Source: JAUASW01 sp036880965
GTDB lineage: Bacteria; Pseudomonadota; Gammaproteobacteria; Burkholderiales; Burkholderiaceae_C
Reading direction: 5' to 3'
DNA: 64,000 bases
NCBI RefSeq assembly: GCF_036880965.1
Contig: NZ_JBAJMV010000002.1
Coordinates: forward strand, 558,001 to 622,000
Part shown: in pieces, positions 7,901 to 16,315 of the stretch
Layout: each line of letters opens with the position of its first letter
Numbering within the stretch: position 1 is the first letter of the stretch
Position numbers and translations under genes: made by a program
The notes under the pieces: model-generated
What the model saw: only the letters and a program-made list of their open reading frames with translations
Database searches by the model: none
Told to the model about the DNA's origin: nothing

Positions 7901-10900
7901 CTAGCCTGATTCCACGAGCCTTCCGTCCGAAGTGATGAAAGCAGTGCGAATATTTTCTCCGGGCTGCAGCGCGAGAACCGCACGACGGTAACGCCGAAGC
8001 TGTTCGACATAGTCCGGATTTCGCTCCGGCACCGGGTTCAACTTGTAGTCGAGCACCCACCAGGTCTTGTCGATCGTGCAGACCAGCCTGTCGATGCGCT
8101 GGTCCATGCCATCGAGGCTCACGGCCACTTCGTTGCCTGCCCACAAGAGCTGATCTGCCGCGAAGAACGGCGCGCATTCCTTGCTTTGAAGAATCGCCGT
8201 GGCACTGCGCTCCAGCGCCTGGGTCCGCTTGGCATCAAGCCCATACATCTGGGCCGCACTGGCCAACAAGCGAGGCAAGGCTTGCGGCGCCGGTCCGCTG
8301 GCCCACTCGAGCACGCGATGCAGGGCTTCACCGAGCGCCGCGCTGGCGGCGTCTTCGGCCTCACCGCCGGACTGGACACGCGGCGGCGGCGGCGGCAGCG
8401 GCGGCGCGGCAGGCAGCTCCAGGCACTGTGCAGGCTGCGCTTCTCCATTCATTGGCGCGTCGGAATCCGGCTGCCATTGGACCGACAAGGGCTGCAATCG
8501 CCCCCACCACGTGGCCTGGCTGCTCGCCCGCAACGCAGGCGTGCGGCTCAGTACAAGGCGGGAGCGCGCTCGCGTCATCGCCACATAAAGCGCATTGAGT
8601 TCTTCGCGCTGCCGCTGCGTGCGTTCCTCATCCAGCAGGGCTTGCAATGCAGGCGGTGCCTTGCTCTCAGAGGCCAGAAAGGCGACGCGCGTGGGATGAC
8701 TGGCATGCACGGGCCAATCGATCAGCAGCGTCGCACTCTCGGCGCGCGCGGGGCCGGCTTCACCATCAAGCAGGAACACGACCTCGGCTTCCAAGCCCTT
8801 GGCACCATGCACAGTCAACAGCTGCACGGCCTCGCTCTCGACCGGCGCACTCAACTTCAGCGCCCTGCTCTTCAAGGCACGCACAAAGCCGTAGAGGCTG
8901 GCGTAGCGGCCACCATCGAGGTCAAGCGCCAGGGCGATCAGAGCCTCGATTGCATGGACCCGAGAGCGCCGCTCAGAGGGGGGGACCACGGCCAGCAAGC
9001 GCGGCAGCAGTTCGCCCTCATGGGCGATCTGGTCGAGCAGCTCATGCGGGCTGCAGCGGCCCGCACGGGCCGACCAGGCGGCCAGCAGGCGGGCCGCGCG
9101 CGGCAGCGCTTCGCCGGGCGCAGGGTCAGTGTCGCCAGAGTGCAGCGCGCTCCACCAACTGCCGTCAAAGTTCTCCGCTTGATCGGCCAGCCACAACAGG
9201 TCTTCTTCGCTCGCGCCAAACAGCGGGCTGCGCAGCGCGTGGGCGAGCGACAGCTTGTGGCCGGACGAAGCCAGCACATCCAAGAGCGCAAGCAGGTCGC
9301 GCACATCGGGCGAATCGAGCAAGGCCTGGTCTTCAGGCGCGGCATGCGCGATGCCCGCGGCCTTCAGCGCCTGGGCCAGCACGCGCAGCGGCTCGCGCTT
9401 GCGGGCCAGCACGAAGATCTGGCCCGGTCGCAATTCGCCTCGACCCAGCAACTCGGCAATCGCCGCGACGACAACCTGCGCCTCAGCCGCGCGACGGTGC
9501 AACTCAGCTTCCCGGCGCGCCTCACTCAATGACGGCCGCCAACGCGATACGGCATGAGCATCATCCTTGTCGGCTGCCGCGGCGATGACATCGAGATGGA
9601 ACAGCCCATCGAGTGCGCCCGGCGCCGCGACTTCGGTCGTGTGCGCGCGGAAATCCGGATACTGCAGCGCCGCCCGAGCCGACTCGAACACCTCGTTGAC
9701 GGCAATCAGCACCGGCAAGCAATTGCGCCGCGTGTGATCACAGGCCAGCACCGCGCCGCTCAGGGCCTGCTGCACAAATTCGCGGGCGGCCGCGAACACG
9801 CGCGGCTCGGCTCGGCGGAAGCGGTAGATGCTTTGCTTGGGGTCGCCCACGATGAAGACAGCAGGCGCATTGGCCCCGGCGCCAGCATAGGAAGCAAGCC
9901 ATCCGTAGAGCGCATGCCATTGCAAGGGGCTGGTGTCCTGGAACTCGTCGATCAGCAGATGGCGAACCTGCGCGTCCAGCCGCTGCTGCACCCAGCCGGA
10001 GAGCTGTGGGTCAGCCAGCAACGCCAGCGCGCCGCGCTCGAGGTCATTCATGTCGACCAGGCCGCGTTGGCGCTTGATGCGTTCGAACTCCTTGATCAGG
10101 ACCAGCGCCAGGCGCGACATGCGGCGATGGTCTTCCCGCGCTCGATGCTGGGCGCGGGCGCGAGCCAGCCGCTCGAGCTCATCCATGCAGGCCGCGATCT
10201 CGGGGTCGTCGCCCAGGCCCTTGCGCGGCTCGTCCTTGGCTGTGAAAAGCGCAGCCCAGACGCCGCCGAATGCAGCCTCATCGATTGTCTGCGCCAGCCC
10301 TTGTTCGATCTGGCCTGCGGCAGTACGCGACTTGGCGCCCTTGGCCGCGCCCAGCAGCAAGGCCAGGTCGGCCAGCCGCTGGCGCAGGCCAGCAAACCTC
10401 TGCAAGGGGTCGTCCAGACCAGCGAACTCGGGGCCGATGGCCTCCGCGCCCGGCATGCCGTCCATCAGCGCAGCTTCAGCCAGACGCAGCTCGACTCGCT
10501 TGTCGAAGGCCGACTCCAGCCAGCGCTGCAAGCTGTTGCGGCCGCGCTCGGAGACCAGCGATTGATAGTCGGACAGCAGCGCCGCATCGGCGAGCACCGT
10601 CGTATTGAAGCGCTGCCAGAGCTGCGGCAAGAGCTCGCTCTCGTCTTCCAGCAATTGCAGCTCGGCCGAAATTCCCTCACGCTGCAAGAGCTCCAGCGGC
10701 GCCACGCGCAGGAGCTGCGCGAACCAGGCGTGGAAGGTGCGGATCTCGACCGAGCGACCTTGACTCAGCAGCCGCTCCTGCAATCCGGCAAGCATGGGCT
10801 CGGTAGCGCGCGCTTCGTCAGCCGACATGCCGCGTGCGATCAATTCATCAATGCGACGCTCGGCGCTGCAATGCGAGAACTCTCGCAGCCATTCGGACAG

Positions 10901-11125
10901 GCGCTGGCGCATCTCGCCGGCGGCCTTGCGGGTGAAGGTGATTGCCACGATGTCCTGCGGCGCCACGCCGTCCAGCAAGGCGCGCAGGATGCGTGAGACG
11001 AGCATCCAGGTCTTGCCGGCGCCGGCGCAAGCCTCGACCACCACGCTGCGGCGCGGGTCGCAGGCAGTTGCATAGAAGCGGCTGCGCTCGACTTGGCGAC
11101 CGTCGACGGTATAGGCGGCTTGCAT
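7901..11125 (-). CDS. addA: UvrD-type helicase-nuclease, AddA-like
   Basis: 1074 residues. Superfamily 1A helicase motifs occur in order: Walker A AGAGKT at 34-39, IDEFQDTS (motif II) near 395, VGDPKQSIYRFRRAEP (III), LTVHGAKGLEAEVVFL (V) and ALYVAMTRARSRLVLSR (VI). The C-terminus is a RecB-family nuclease, with RIDRLV and LDYKLN supplying the catalytic Asp/Asp-Lys and QLRRYRRAV the Gln/Tyr motif. In the family it unwinds and trims double-strand ends for RecA loading. The ATG at 11125 shares its A with the stop of addB (TGATG), with GAGGAGG just upstream; a GTG at 11128 is the alternative. This overlap implies coupled translation with addB. No recBCD genes are in the window. Confidence 0.85.
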   Translation of the reverse strand: MQAAYTVDGRQVERSRFYATACDPRRSVVVEACAGAGKTWMLVSRILRALLDGVAPQDIVAITFTRKAAGEMRQRLSEWLREFSHCSAERRIDELIARGMSADEARATEPMLAGLQERLLSQGRSVEIRTFHAWFAQLLRVAPLELLQREGISAELQLLEDESELLPQLWQRFNTTVLADAALLSDYQSLVSERGRNSLQRWLESAFDKRVELRLAEAALMDGMPGAEAIGPEFAGLDDPLQRFAGLRQRLADLALLLGAAKGAKSRTAAGQIEQGLAQTIDEAAFGGVWAALFTAKDEPRKGLGDDPEIAACMDELERLARARAQHRAREDHRRMSRLALVLIKEFERIKRQRGLVDMNDLERGALALLADPQLSGWVQQRLDAQVRHLLIDEFQDTSPLQWHALYGWLASYAGAGANAPAVFIVGDPKQSIYRFRRAEPRVFAAAREFVQQALSGAVLACDHTRRNCLPVLIAVNEVFESARAALQYPDFRAHTTEVAAPGALDGLFHLDVIAAAADKDDAHAVSRWRPSLSEARREAELHRRAAEAQVVVAAIAELLGRGELRPGQIFVLARKREPLRVLAQALKAAGIAHAAPEDQALLDSPDVRDLLALLDVLASSGHKLSLAHALRSPLFGASEEDLLWLADQAENFDGSWWSALHSGDTDPAPGEALPRAARLLAAWSARAGRCSPHELLDQIAHEGELLPRLLAVVPPSERRSRVHAIEALIALALDLDGGRYASLYGFVRALKSRALKLSAPVESEAVQLLTVHGAKGLEAEVVFLLDGEAGPARAESATLLIDWPVHASHPTRVAFLASESKAPPALQALLDEERTQRQREELNALYVAMTRARSRLVLSRTPALRASSQATWWGRLQPLSVQWQPDSDAPMNGEAQPAQCLELPAAPPLPPPPPRVQSGGEAEDAASAALGEALHRVLEWASGPAPQALPRLLASAAQMYGLDAKRTQALERSATAILQSKECAPFFAADQLLWAGNEVAVSLDGMDQRIDRLVCTIDKTWWVLDYKLNPVPERNPDYVEQLRRYRRAVLALQPGENIRTAFITSDGRLVESG

Positions 11126-13782
11126 CACAAGGCCTCCTCAGACCAGTCGTCGCGCCGGCACAGTCCACGCATCTCGCAGAAGCCGCAGGCCCTGCCTTCG
11201 CCGAGCGCCGGCAATGGCGCGCCCTGCTCCATGGCCAACAGGTCCTGTTCAAGCCCATTCAGCAGCAATGCCGCACTCTGTTCGACTTCCGCATGATTCA
11301 CGGCAACGATGCCGCTGCTGTCGTCCAGCGCCAGGTATTGCGCCTGCAGCATCGCGCCTGCATCGCGCATCAAGGCGGCGTAGACAGCCAGTTGGGTGTC
11401 TTCGGGCGGCCGCGCCACTTTCTCTTTCAGGCGGGCCGCGCTGCCGGTCTTGTAGTCGATCAGCAAGAGTGAGCCATCGGCCTGTCGATCGATCCGATCG
11501 AGCCGGCCTCGCAAGACCAGGGGCGCCAGCGCATGGCTGGCGTCGGCCCAAGGCTGGAGCTCGCGCGACTGCTCGCCGGCTTCGTACTGCGCACCAGCGG
11601 CTTCGTGCGCGGCCAGCCATTCAAGATAGCGAACGGCAAAGCGGTCAAAGCTGGAGCGGTAAGGCAAAAACTCGGCCGGCGCCAGGTCTTTTGCCAGCTC
11701 ATCGGCCAGCTTTGTCAGCAGCTCAGCATCGGGCTGCTCGCCGCGTTGCTCATGAAACCGATGAAGGAGCGCATGCAGCCAACTGCCGTAGTCGCTCTTG
11801 TCCAACTCGGCTTCCAGCTCGGGCGAATCCTGCAGCTTGAGCTGAACACGGGCGAAGAACTGGTACGGGCAATCTCGCAAGGATTCGATGGCACTGGCCG
11901 ACAAGCTCGCCGGCACCCGCCCCGGCGCCTGCGCCGCGGCACGGCCCTGTGGCCGAGGAGCGATCTCCGTCGCGGCACGCGGATCAGACCAGACTTGCAT
12001 GCCGGCAAGACCCGCCTGCTGCAGGGCCATTGACAGGCGATCCAGCAAAGGGCTTGCGGCCAGCGGCTCGCTGCCTTGGCGGGTACAGCGCAGCAGCGTC
12101 AACGCATCGGCTCGCAGCAGCTGCGCGAAGGCCAGGGCGCTGGCCTCGCGGCGCTGCTGCAGGCTTGGCAGGCCCAGTCGCGTGGCCAGGCGATCGCTGA
12201 TCAGCGCCGGCCCGGCCGTGGCTGCGCCCAGCTGCGCATCAGCGCCCGGCAAGACGATGGCGCCGAAGGGTCGCAACATCGCCCGCGCCAAAGGCGTGAC
12301 GATCACCTGCGCCTGATCGGGCGCCGGTGGCAGGTACTGCTGGGCTTCGAGCGTCTGGTCTATCCAGGCCAGGAAACCGGCATGGTCCAGCTCGGTGTTC
12401 AGCAGCATGTGCTCATGCGCGCTTCCGGGCCAGGGCTGGCGCTGCAGCCACAGGGCATCCAGCAAGGCCTGGCCGGCATCCAGCGCCAGCAGCGGCTCGT
12501 CGGCCTGCAGTCGCTGCAGCAGTTGCTTCAAGCCATCGAGCCAGTCTTGCAGGCTGCGCTCGGCAGGGCCCTCGGTGAACTGACGCACCGCGCTGCGAGC
12601 CAGGCGCCAAAGGCTGAGGCTTGCTTCGCTCAAGTCATCAAAGCGCACCGATTGCGGCGTGCGCCAGCCGCGCTTGCGGCACAGCGCCTCCAGAGCTGGC
12701 AAGGCCTGCTCGTCGAGATGGCCGCGCAACTGCCGGCAGGGTTCGCTCTTCAATAGCGCCAGCCATTCATCCAGGCTTGCTTGCGCAGAGCAGGCGCGCA
12801 AGAGGCTCATCAAATGGGCGGCAGCCGGCGAGGTCGCCAGCGTCCAGCCGGTTTCATCGGCCAGGCCCACGCCACGGCGCTCCAGCAGTGCTCGCACACG
12901 GCGCAACAGCACGCGGTCTTGCGCAATCAGCGCGACCGGCGCACGCCCGGCATGGAGGTGAGCGAGCACCGATGCAGCGCTGCATTGCGCCAGGTCTTCG
13001 AAGTCTTCACACAAGGCCTGTTCAAGGAGCGCCGGTGCATGGGCGACCTCGTCCAGAGCCACATCGGCGATCAAGGCCAGCGCGGGAATGCCGCGCTCGG
13101 CAGCGCGGCGCAACAGCGCCTGCGCCAGGGGATCGGCGCCGCCGGCCTGCAACACGATCCATGCGCTTGGGCGGAGATCGAACAGCACATCAGTGGCAGC
13201 CGGGCGGGCGTCTGAAGCGGCCCATTCCAGCGCCACCTGGGCCAGCGCCGACTCGAAGCGGCCCGGCGTTTCAGCCTGCACGGCGATGCGCGCCTCGGCC
13301 CAGAAGGCCTCGCGCTGCTGCGGCGCCCGCTGATGGGCCGCCCGCAACAGCTGTTGCGCCGCTTCCACCAAACGATCAACTGCGAGATCGAATGCGCGGC
13401 CATCCTGGCGCCGCAAGGCCTGCGCCCAGCTCTGCTGGGCCAGCAAGGCCTTGGCGCTCAAGGCGTCGATGGCCGCATCAAACGTGATCTGCAGGGCCTC
13501 AGCCAGGCCGGAAGGCGCCAGCGCGGAAGCCAGGCTGTGGGTGGTTTCAACGCGCGGCAGCCAGCGCCCCTGCTGCATCCAGGCGCGCCGTGCCGGCGCC
13601 AGGTGCTGGGCAAACGGGAGTATCAGCACGGCGTCGCGGGATTGCAGGCCGCGCTCGGTCAACCAGCGGCCAGCCTGTTCGGCGACCCGGGACCAGATCG
13701 TCGCCGCCCCGTGCCGCGCATCCAGCGGCAGGCAGGTCACGCTGCTGGCGCCGTCCCTTTCAGCCTCTCTCAGACCGTCCAT
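11125..13782 (-). CDS. addB: PD-(D/E)XK nuclease, AddB-like partner of the helicase
   Basis: 885 residues, shorter than the roughly 1150 of Firmicutes AddB and resembling the betaproteobacterial 'probable DNA repair protein' family. The N-terminal half is helicase-like but lacks a Walker A motif (VLILPFAQHLAP stands where a P-loop would be), so it should not hydrolyse ATP. The C-terminal nuclease shows RGRLDRID, LLIDYKTG and EDTQLAVY. A Cys before the nuclease (LRDCPYQFFAR) and three near the end (CGFCEMRGLC) fit the four-Cys Fe-S staple known from AddB. It is the first gene of a two-gene operon with addA; AAGGGGAA precedes the ATG. Confidence 0.8.
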   Translation of the reverse strand: MDGLREAERDGASSVTCLPLDARHGAATIWSRVAEQAGRWLTERGLQSRDAVLILPFAQHLAPARRAWMQQGRWLPRVETTHSLASALAPSGLAEALQITFDAAIDALSAKALLAQQSWAQALRRQDGRAFDLAVDRLVEAAQQLLRAAHQRAPQQREAFWAEARIAVQAETPGRFESALAQVALEWAASDARPAATDVLFDLRPSAWIVLQAGGADPLAQALLRRAAERGIPALALIADVALDEVAHAPALLEQALCEDFEDLAQCSAASVLAHLHAGRAPVALIAQDRVLLRRVRALLERRGVGLADETGWTLATSPAAAHLMSLLRACSAQASLDEWLALLKSEPCRQLRGHLDEQALPALEALCRKRGWRTPQSVRFDDLSEASLSLWRLARSAVRQFTEGPAERSLQDWLDGLKQLLQRLQADEPLLALDAGQALLDALWLQRQPWPGSAHEHMLLNTELDHAGFLAWIDQTLEAQQYLPPAPDQAQVIVTPLARAMLRPFGAIVLPGADAQLGAATAGPALISDRLATRLGLPSLQQRREASALAFAQLLRADALTLLRCTRQGSEPLAASPLLDRLSMALQQAGLAGMQVWSDPRAATEIAPRPQGRAAAQAPGRVPASLSASAIESLRDCPYQFFARVQLKLQDSPELEAELDKSDYGSWLHALLHRFHEQRGEQPDAELLTKLADELAKDLAPAEFLPYRSSFDRFAVRYLEWLAAHEAAGAQYEAGEQSRELQPWADASHALAPLVLRGRLDRIDRQADGSLLLIDYKTGSAARLKEKVARPPEDTQLAVYAALMRDAGAMLQAQYLALDDSSGIVAVNHAEVEQSAALLLNGLEQDLLAMEQGAPLPALGEGRACGFCEMRGLCRRDDWSEEAL

Positions 13783-13879
13783 TCTTCCCCTTGCCCCTCT
13801 GCCCTGAGGGCCTCAGACCTTTGTGTCAGAATCATTGTGCATTGAACCCCGGCCGGCTCGGCCCGCCCAAGGACATTCC

Positions 13880-14209
13880 ATGAGCAGCGAACTGATCAAA
13901 CATATTTCCGATGCATCCTTCGATGCCGATGTGCTCCAGGCCGACAAAGCGGTGCTGGTCGACTACTGGGCCGAATGGTGCGGCCCCTGCAAGATGATTG
14001 CCCCGATCCTGGACGACGTGTCCAAGGACTATCAGGACAAGCTGCAGATCACCAAGATGAATGTGGACGAGAACCGCGAAGTGCCGGCCAAGTTCGGCAT
14101 CCGCGGCATCCCGACCCTGATGCTGTTCAAGGGCGGCCAGCTCGCCGCCACCAAGGTTGGCGCACTTTCCAAGGCCCAGTTGACGGCCTTCCTGGACGCC
14201 AATCTATAA
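13880..14209 (+). CDS. trxA: Thioredoxin
   Basis: 109 residues, the standard length of thioredoxin 1. It has WCGPC at 33-37 (active Cys34 and Cys37), the buried Asp in LVDYWAEW, the cis-Pro in GIRGIPTLMLF and the GGQ..A tail. It reduces cytoplasmic disulfides and serves ribonucleotide reductase, PAPS reductase and others. The ATG at 13880 is preceded by AAGGA; an in-frame ATG 57 bp upstream lacks family similarity. It is followed by rho, the trxA-rho order also seen in Escherichia coli. Confidence 0.95.
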   Translation: MSSELIKHISDASFDADVLQADKAVLVDYWAEWCGPCKMIAPILDDVSKDYQDKLQITKMNVDENREVPAKFGIRGIPTLMLFKGGQLAATKVGALSKAQLTAFLDANL

Positions 14210-14238
14210 TTCGCTCCAACCTGTCGCCGCGAGGCACT

Positions 14239-14325
14239 CGCCAGAGTCCACCTCGCAGCGACAGCAGAACTGCCAACACGCCCCTCGCGGCGCGTGGACT
14301 CGGCGCCCAAGCTTCCCGTGTTTTT
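14239..14325 (+). promoter_or_regulatory. Structured leader between trxA and rho
   Basis: In the 241-bp trxA-rho gap, GAGTCCAC (14244-14251) pairs perfectly with GTGGACTC (14294-14301). The stem extends by CGCC/GGCG across a single bulged A and encloses about 42 nt. A T6 run follows at 14320-14325. The geometry is too loose for a standard terminator of trxA, but it could form part of an attenuating leader. rho of Escherichia coli is known to be autoregulated through its leader; applying that here is inference. Confidence 0.4.
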
Positions 14326-14450
14326 TGTGTGTTTGTGATGGTTCCTGCCGCGCAGTCCGTGCGGCCTGATTCCACAGACAGTGCTGGTCGCCGAAGTATT
14401 TGTCCCAAGGCTCTTGGCAGGGCCTTGCGACCACCCACCAGGGTTAATCC

Positions 14451-15713
14451 ATGCATCTTTCCGAACTGAAAGCGCTTCACGTCTCGGCCCTGATCAAGAT
14501 GGGCGAAGAGCTCGAGATCGACAACGTCGCCCGCCTGCGCAAGCAGGAGCTGATGTTCGCGATCATGAAGAAGCGCGCCAAGGCCGGCGAACAGGTGTTC
14601 GGCGACGGCGTGCTCGAAGTGCTGCCCGACGGCTTCGGCTTCCTGCGCTCCATCGAAGCCAGCTACATGGCTTCGACCGACGACATCTACCTGTCTCCGA
14701 GCCAGATCCGCCGCTTCAACCTCCACACCGGCGACATGATCGAAGGTGAAGTGCGCGTCCCGAAGGACGGCGAGCGCTACTTTGCCCTCGTCAAGGTCGA
14801 CCGCGTGAACGGCTCGACGCCCGAGGAGAGCAAGCACAAGATCATGTTCGAGAACCTGACCCCGCTGTTCCCCAAGGAACAGTTCAGGCTCGAGCGCGAC
14901 ATCAAGGGCGACGAGAACACGGTCGGCCGCATCATCGACCTGATCGCGCCCATCGGCAAAGGCCAGCGCGCCCTGCTGGTGGCCCAGCCCAAGACCGGCA
15001 AGACGGTGATGATGCAGCACCTGGCGCATGCGCTGGTGGCGAACCATCCCGACTGCCACCTGATCGTGCTGCTGGTCGATGAGCGTCCGGAAGAAGTGAC
15101 CGAAATGCTGCGCACCGTGCGCGGCGAGGTCATCTCCTCCACCTTCGACGAACCGGCCGCGCGCCACGTGCAGGTCGCCGAAATGGTGATCGAGCGCGCC
15201 AAGCGCCTGGTCGAAATGAAGAAGGACGTGATCATCCTGCTGGACTCGATCACCCGCCTGGCCCGCGCCTACAACAACGTCCTGCCCTCCTCCGGCAAGG
15301 TGTTGACCGGCGGTGTGGATGCCAACGCGCTGCAGCGCCCCAAGCGCTTCTTCGGTGCGGCCCGCAATGTCGAGGAAGGCGGCTCGCTGACCATCATCGG
15401 CACCGCGCTGATCGACACCGGCAGCCGCATGGACGAAGTGATCTATGAAGAGTTCAAGGGCACCGGCAACTGCGAAATCCATCTGGACCGTCGCATGGCC
15501 GAGAAGCGCGTCTACCCTTCGATCCTGATCAACAAGTCCGGCACCCGCCGCGAGGAGCTGCTCCTGAAGCCAGAGATCCTGCAGAAGAGCTGGATCCTGC
15601 GCAAGCTGCTCTACAACATGGACGAGATCGAGGCGATGGAATTCATCCTCGACAAGATGAAGGCCTCCAAGAACAACCACGACTTCTTCGACATGATGCG
15701 TCGCGGTGGGTAA
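14451..15713 (+). CDS. rho: Transcription termination factor Rho
   Basis: 420 residues, the normal length. N-terminal helical subdomain (MHLSELKALHVSALI), RNA-binding OB fold with DGFGFLRS near residue 62, then the RecA-like motor: Walker A AQPKTGKT at about 178-185, LIVLLVDERPEEVTEM, Walker B DVIILLDSITRLARAYN, the Q-loop/R-loop region (LPSSGKVLTGGVDANAL) and the arginine finger region EFKGTGNCEIHLDR. It forms a hexameric RNA translocase that ends untranslated transcripts. It follows trxA after a structured leader and is closed by a hairpin at 15814. Confidence 0.98.
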   Translation: MHLSELKALHVSALIKMGEELEIDNVARLRKQELMFAIMKKRAKAGEQVFGDGVLEVLPDGFGFLRSIEASYMASTDDIYLSPSQIRRFNLHTGDMIEGEVRVPKDGERYFALVKVDRVNGSTPEESKHKIMFENLTPLFPKEQFRLERDIKGDENTVGRIIDLIAPIGKGQRALLVAQPKTGKTVMMQHLAHALVANHPDCHLIVLLVDERPEEVTEMLRTVRGEVISSTFDEPAARHVQVAEMVIERAKRLVEMKKDVIILLDSITRLARAYNNVLPSSGKVLTGGVDANALQRPKRFFGAARNVEEGGSLTIIGTALIDTGSRMDEVIYEEFKGTGNCEIHLDRRMAEKRVYPSILINKSGTRREELLLKPEILQKSWILRKLLYNMDEIEAMEFILDKMKASKNNHDFFDMMRRGG

Positions 15714-15813
15714 GTGGGGACCGAGGACATGCCCTGCGGCATGTCCAACGCCTCACGAACGCCAGCTCGCGTCCTGCGCGAGCCGGCCGGGTCGTTGAGG
15801 AGTAGCCTTCAAA

Positions 15814-15845
15814 CGCCACCTCAGGGTGGCGCTTTGCATTTTTAG
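15814..15845 (+). terminator. Terminator after rho
   Basis: CGCCACC (15814-15820) and GGTGGCG (15825-15831) form a 7-bp stem with a TCAG loop, followed by CTTTGCATTTTT. It lies about 100 bp after the rho stop codon and immediately before the rpmE2 promoter candidate. Confidence 0.65.
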
Positions 15846-15847
15846 GC

Positions 15848-15853
15848 TACAAT
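15848..15853 (+). promoter_or_regulatory. Candidate -10 of rpmE2
   Basis: TACAAT directly downstream of the rho terminator, followed by a CCGCG discriminator; the start site would fall near 15860, giving a leader of about 80 nt. No convincing -35 hexamer is seen at the usual spacing. The same CTAnAATCCGC-like pattern recurs before other genes here. Confidence 0.4.
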
Positions 15854-15938
15854 CCGCGTTTTTCCGCCGCCAGAAAGTGCGCTCGCATGGTGCGAACGTG
15901 GCTCCCGGCACTGAAACAGCTACGGCGAAGAGGTTCCC

Positions 15939-16202
15939 ATGAAAGACGGCATTCACCCCAACTACCGCGACGTGGTCTTCGTCGACCAGTCCAACGGCTT
16001 CCAATTCGTGACGCGTTCGACCGTCTCGACCAAGGACACGATCGAGATCGACGGCAAGACCATGCCGCTGGTCAAGCTGGAAACCACCAGCGAATCGCAC
16101 CCGTTCTACACGGGTCAGCAAAAGAGCATCGACAACCTGGGCGGCCGCGTCGAGAAGTTCCGCAACAAGTTTGCACGTCTTGGCACCCCGGCCAAGAAGT
16201 AA
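15939..16202 (+). CDS. rpmE2: 50S ribosomal protein L31 type B
   Basis: 87 residues, including MKDGIHPNYRDVVFVD, SHPFYTG and a basic tail ending RLGTPAKK. None of the Cys residues of the zinc-binding type A L31 are present, which defines the C-minus (type B) paralogue. In other bacteria the zinc-free form can replace the zinc form when zinc is scarce. A GC-rich discriminator at its promoter and a strong terminator downstream make it a one-gene unit. No Zur box was recognised by eye. Confidence 0.95.
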   Translation: MKDGIHPNYRDVVFVDQSNGFQFVTRSTVSTKDTIEIDGKTMPLVKLETTSESHPFYTGQQKSIDNLGGRVEKFRNKFARLGTPAKK

Positions 16203-16233
16203 AAAGCTGCTGCTTCGGCAGCAACACAAGAAA

Positions 16234-16258
16234 GGCAGCCACCAGGCTGCCTTTTTTT
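16234..16258 (+). terminator. Terminator after rpmE2
   Basis: Perfect 7-bp stem GGCAGCC / GGCTGCC with an ACCA loop (16234-16251), then seven T. A second, weaker hairpin (GCTGCTGC-TTCG-GCAGC, around 16206-16223) precedes it. Confidence 0.85.
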
Positions 16259-16315
16259 ATTCCACACCAAACTCCGGCATGATCCTGCCCACAACAACAA
16301 GAGCCCTGTAGACGC

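Noticed and set aside
6095..7909. 604-residue open frame opposite the OPT transporter
   Set aside because: His/Gln/Arg-rich reverse-complement translation with no domain, running through tRNA-Pro and its terminator.
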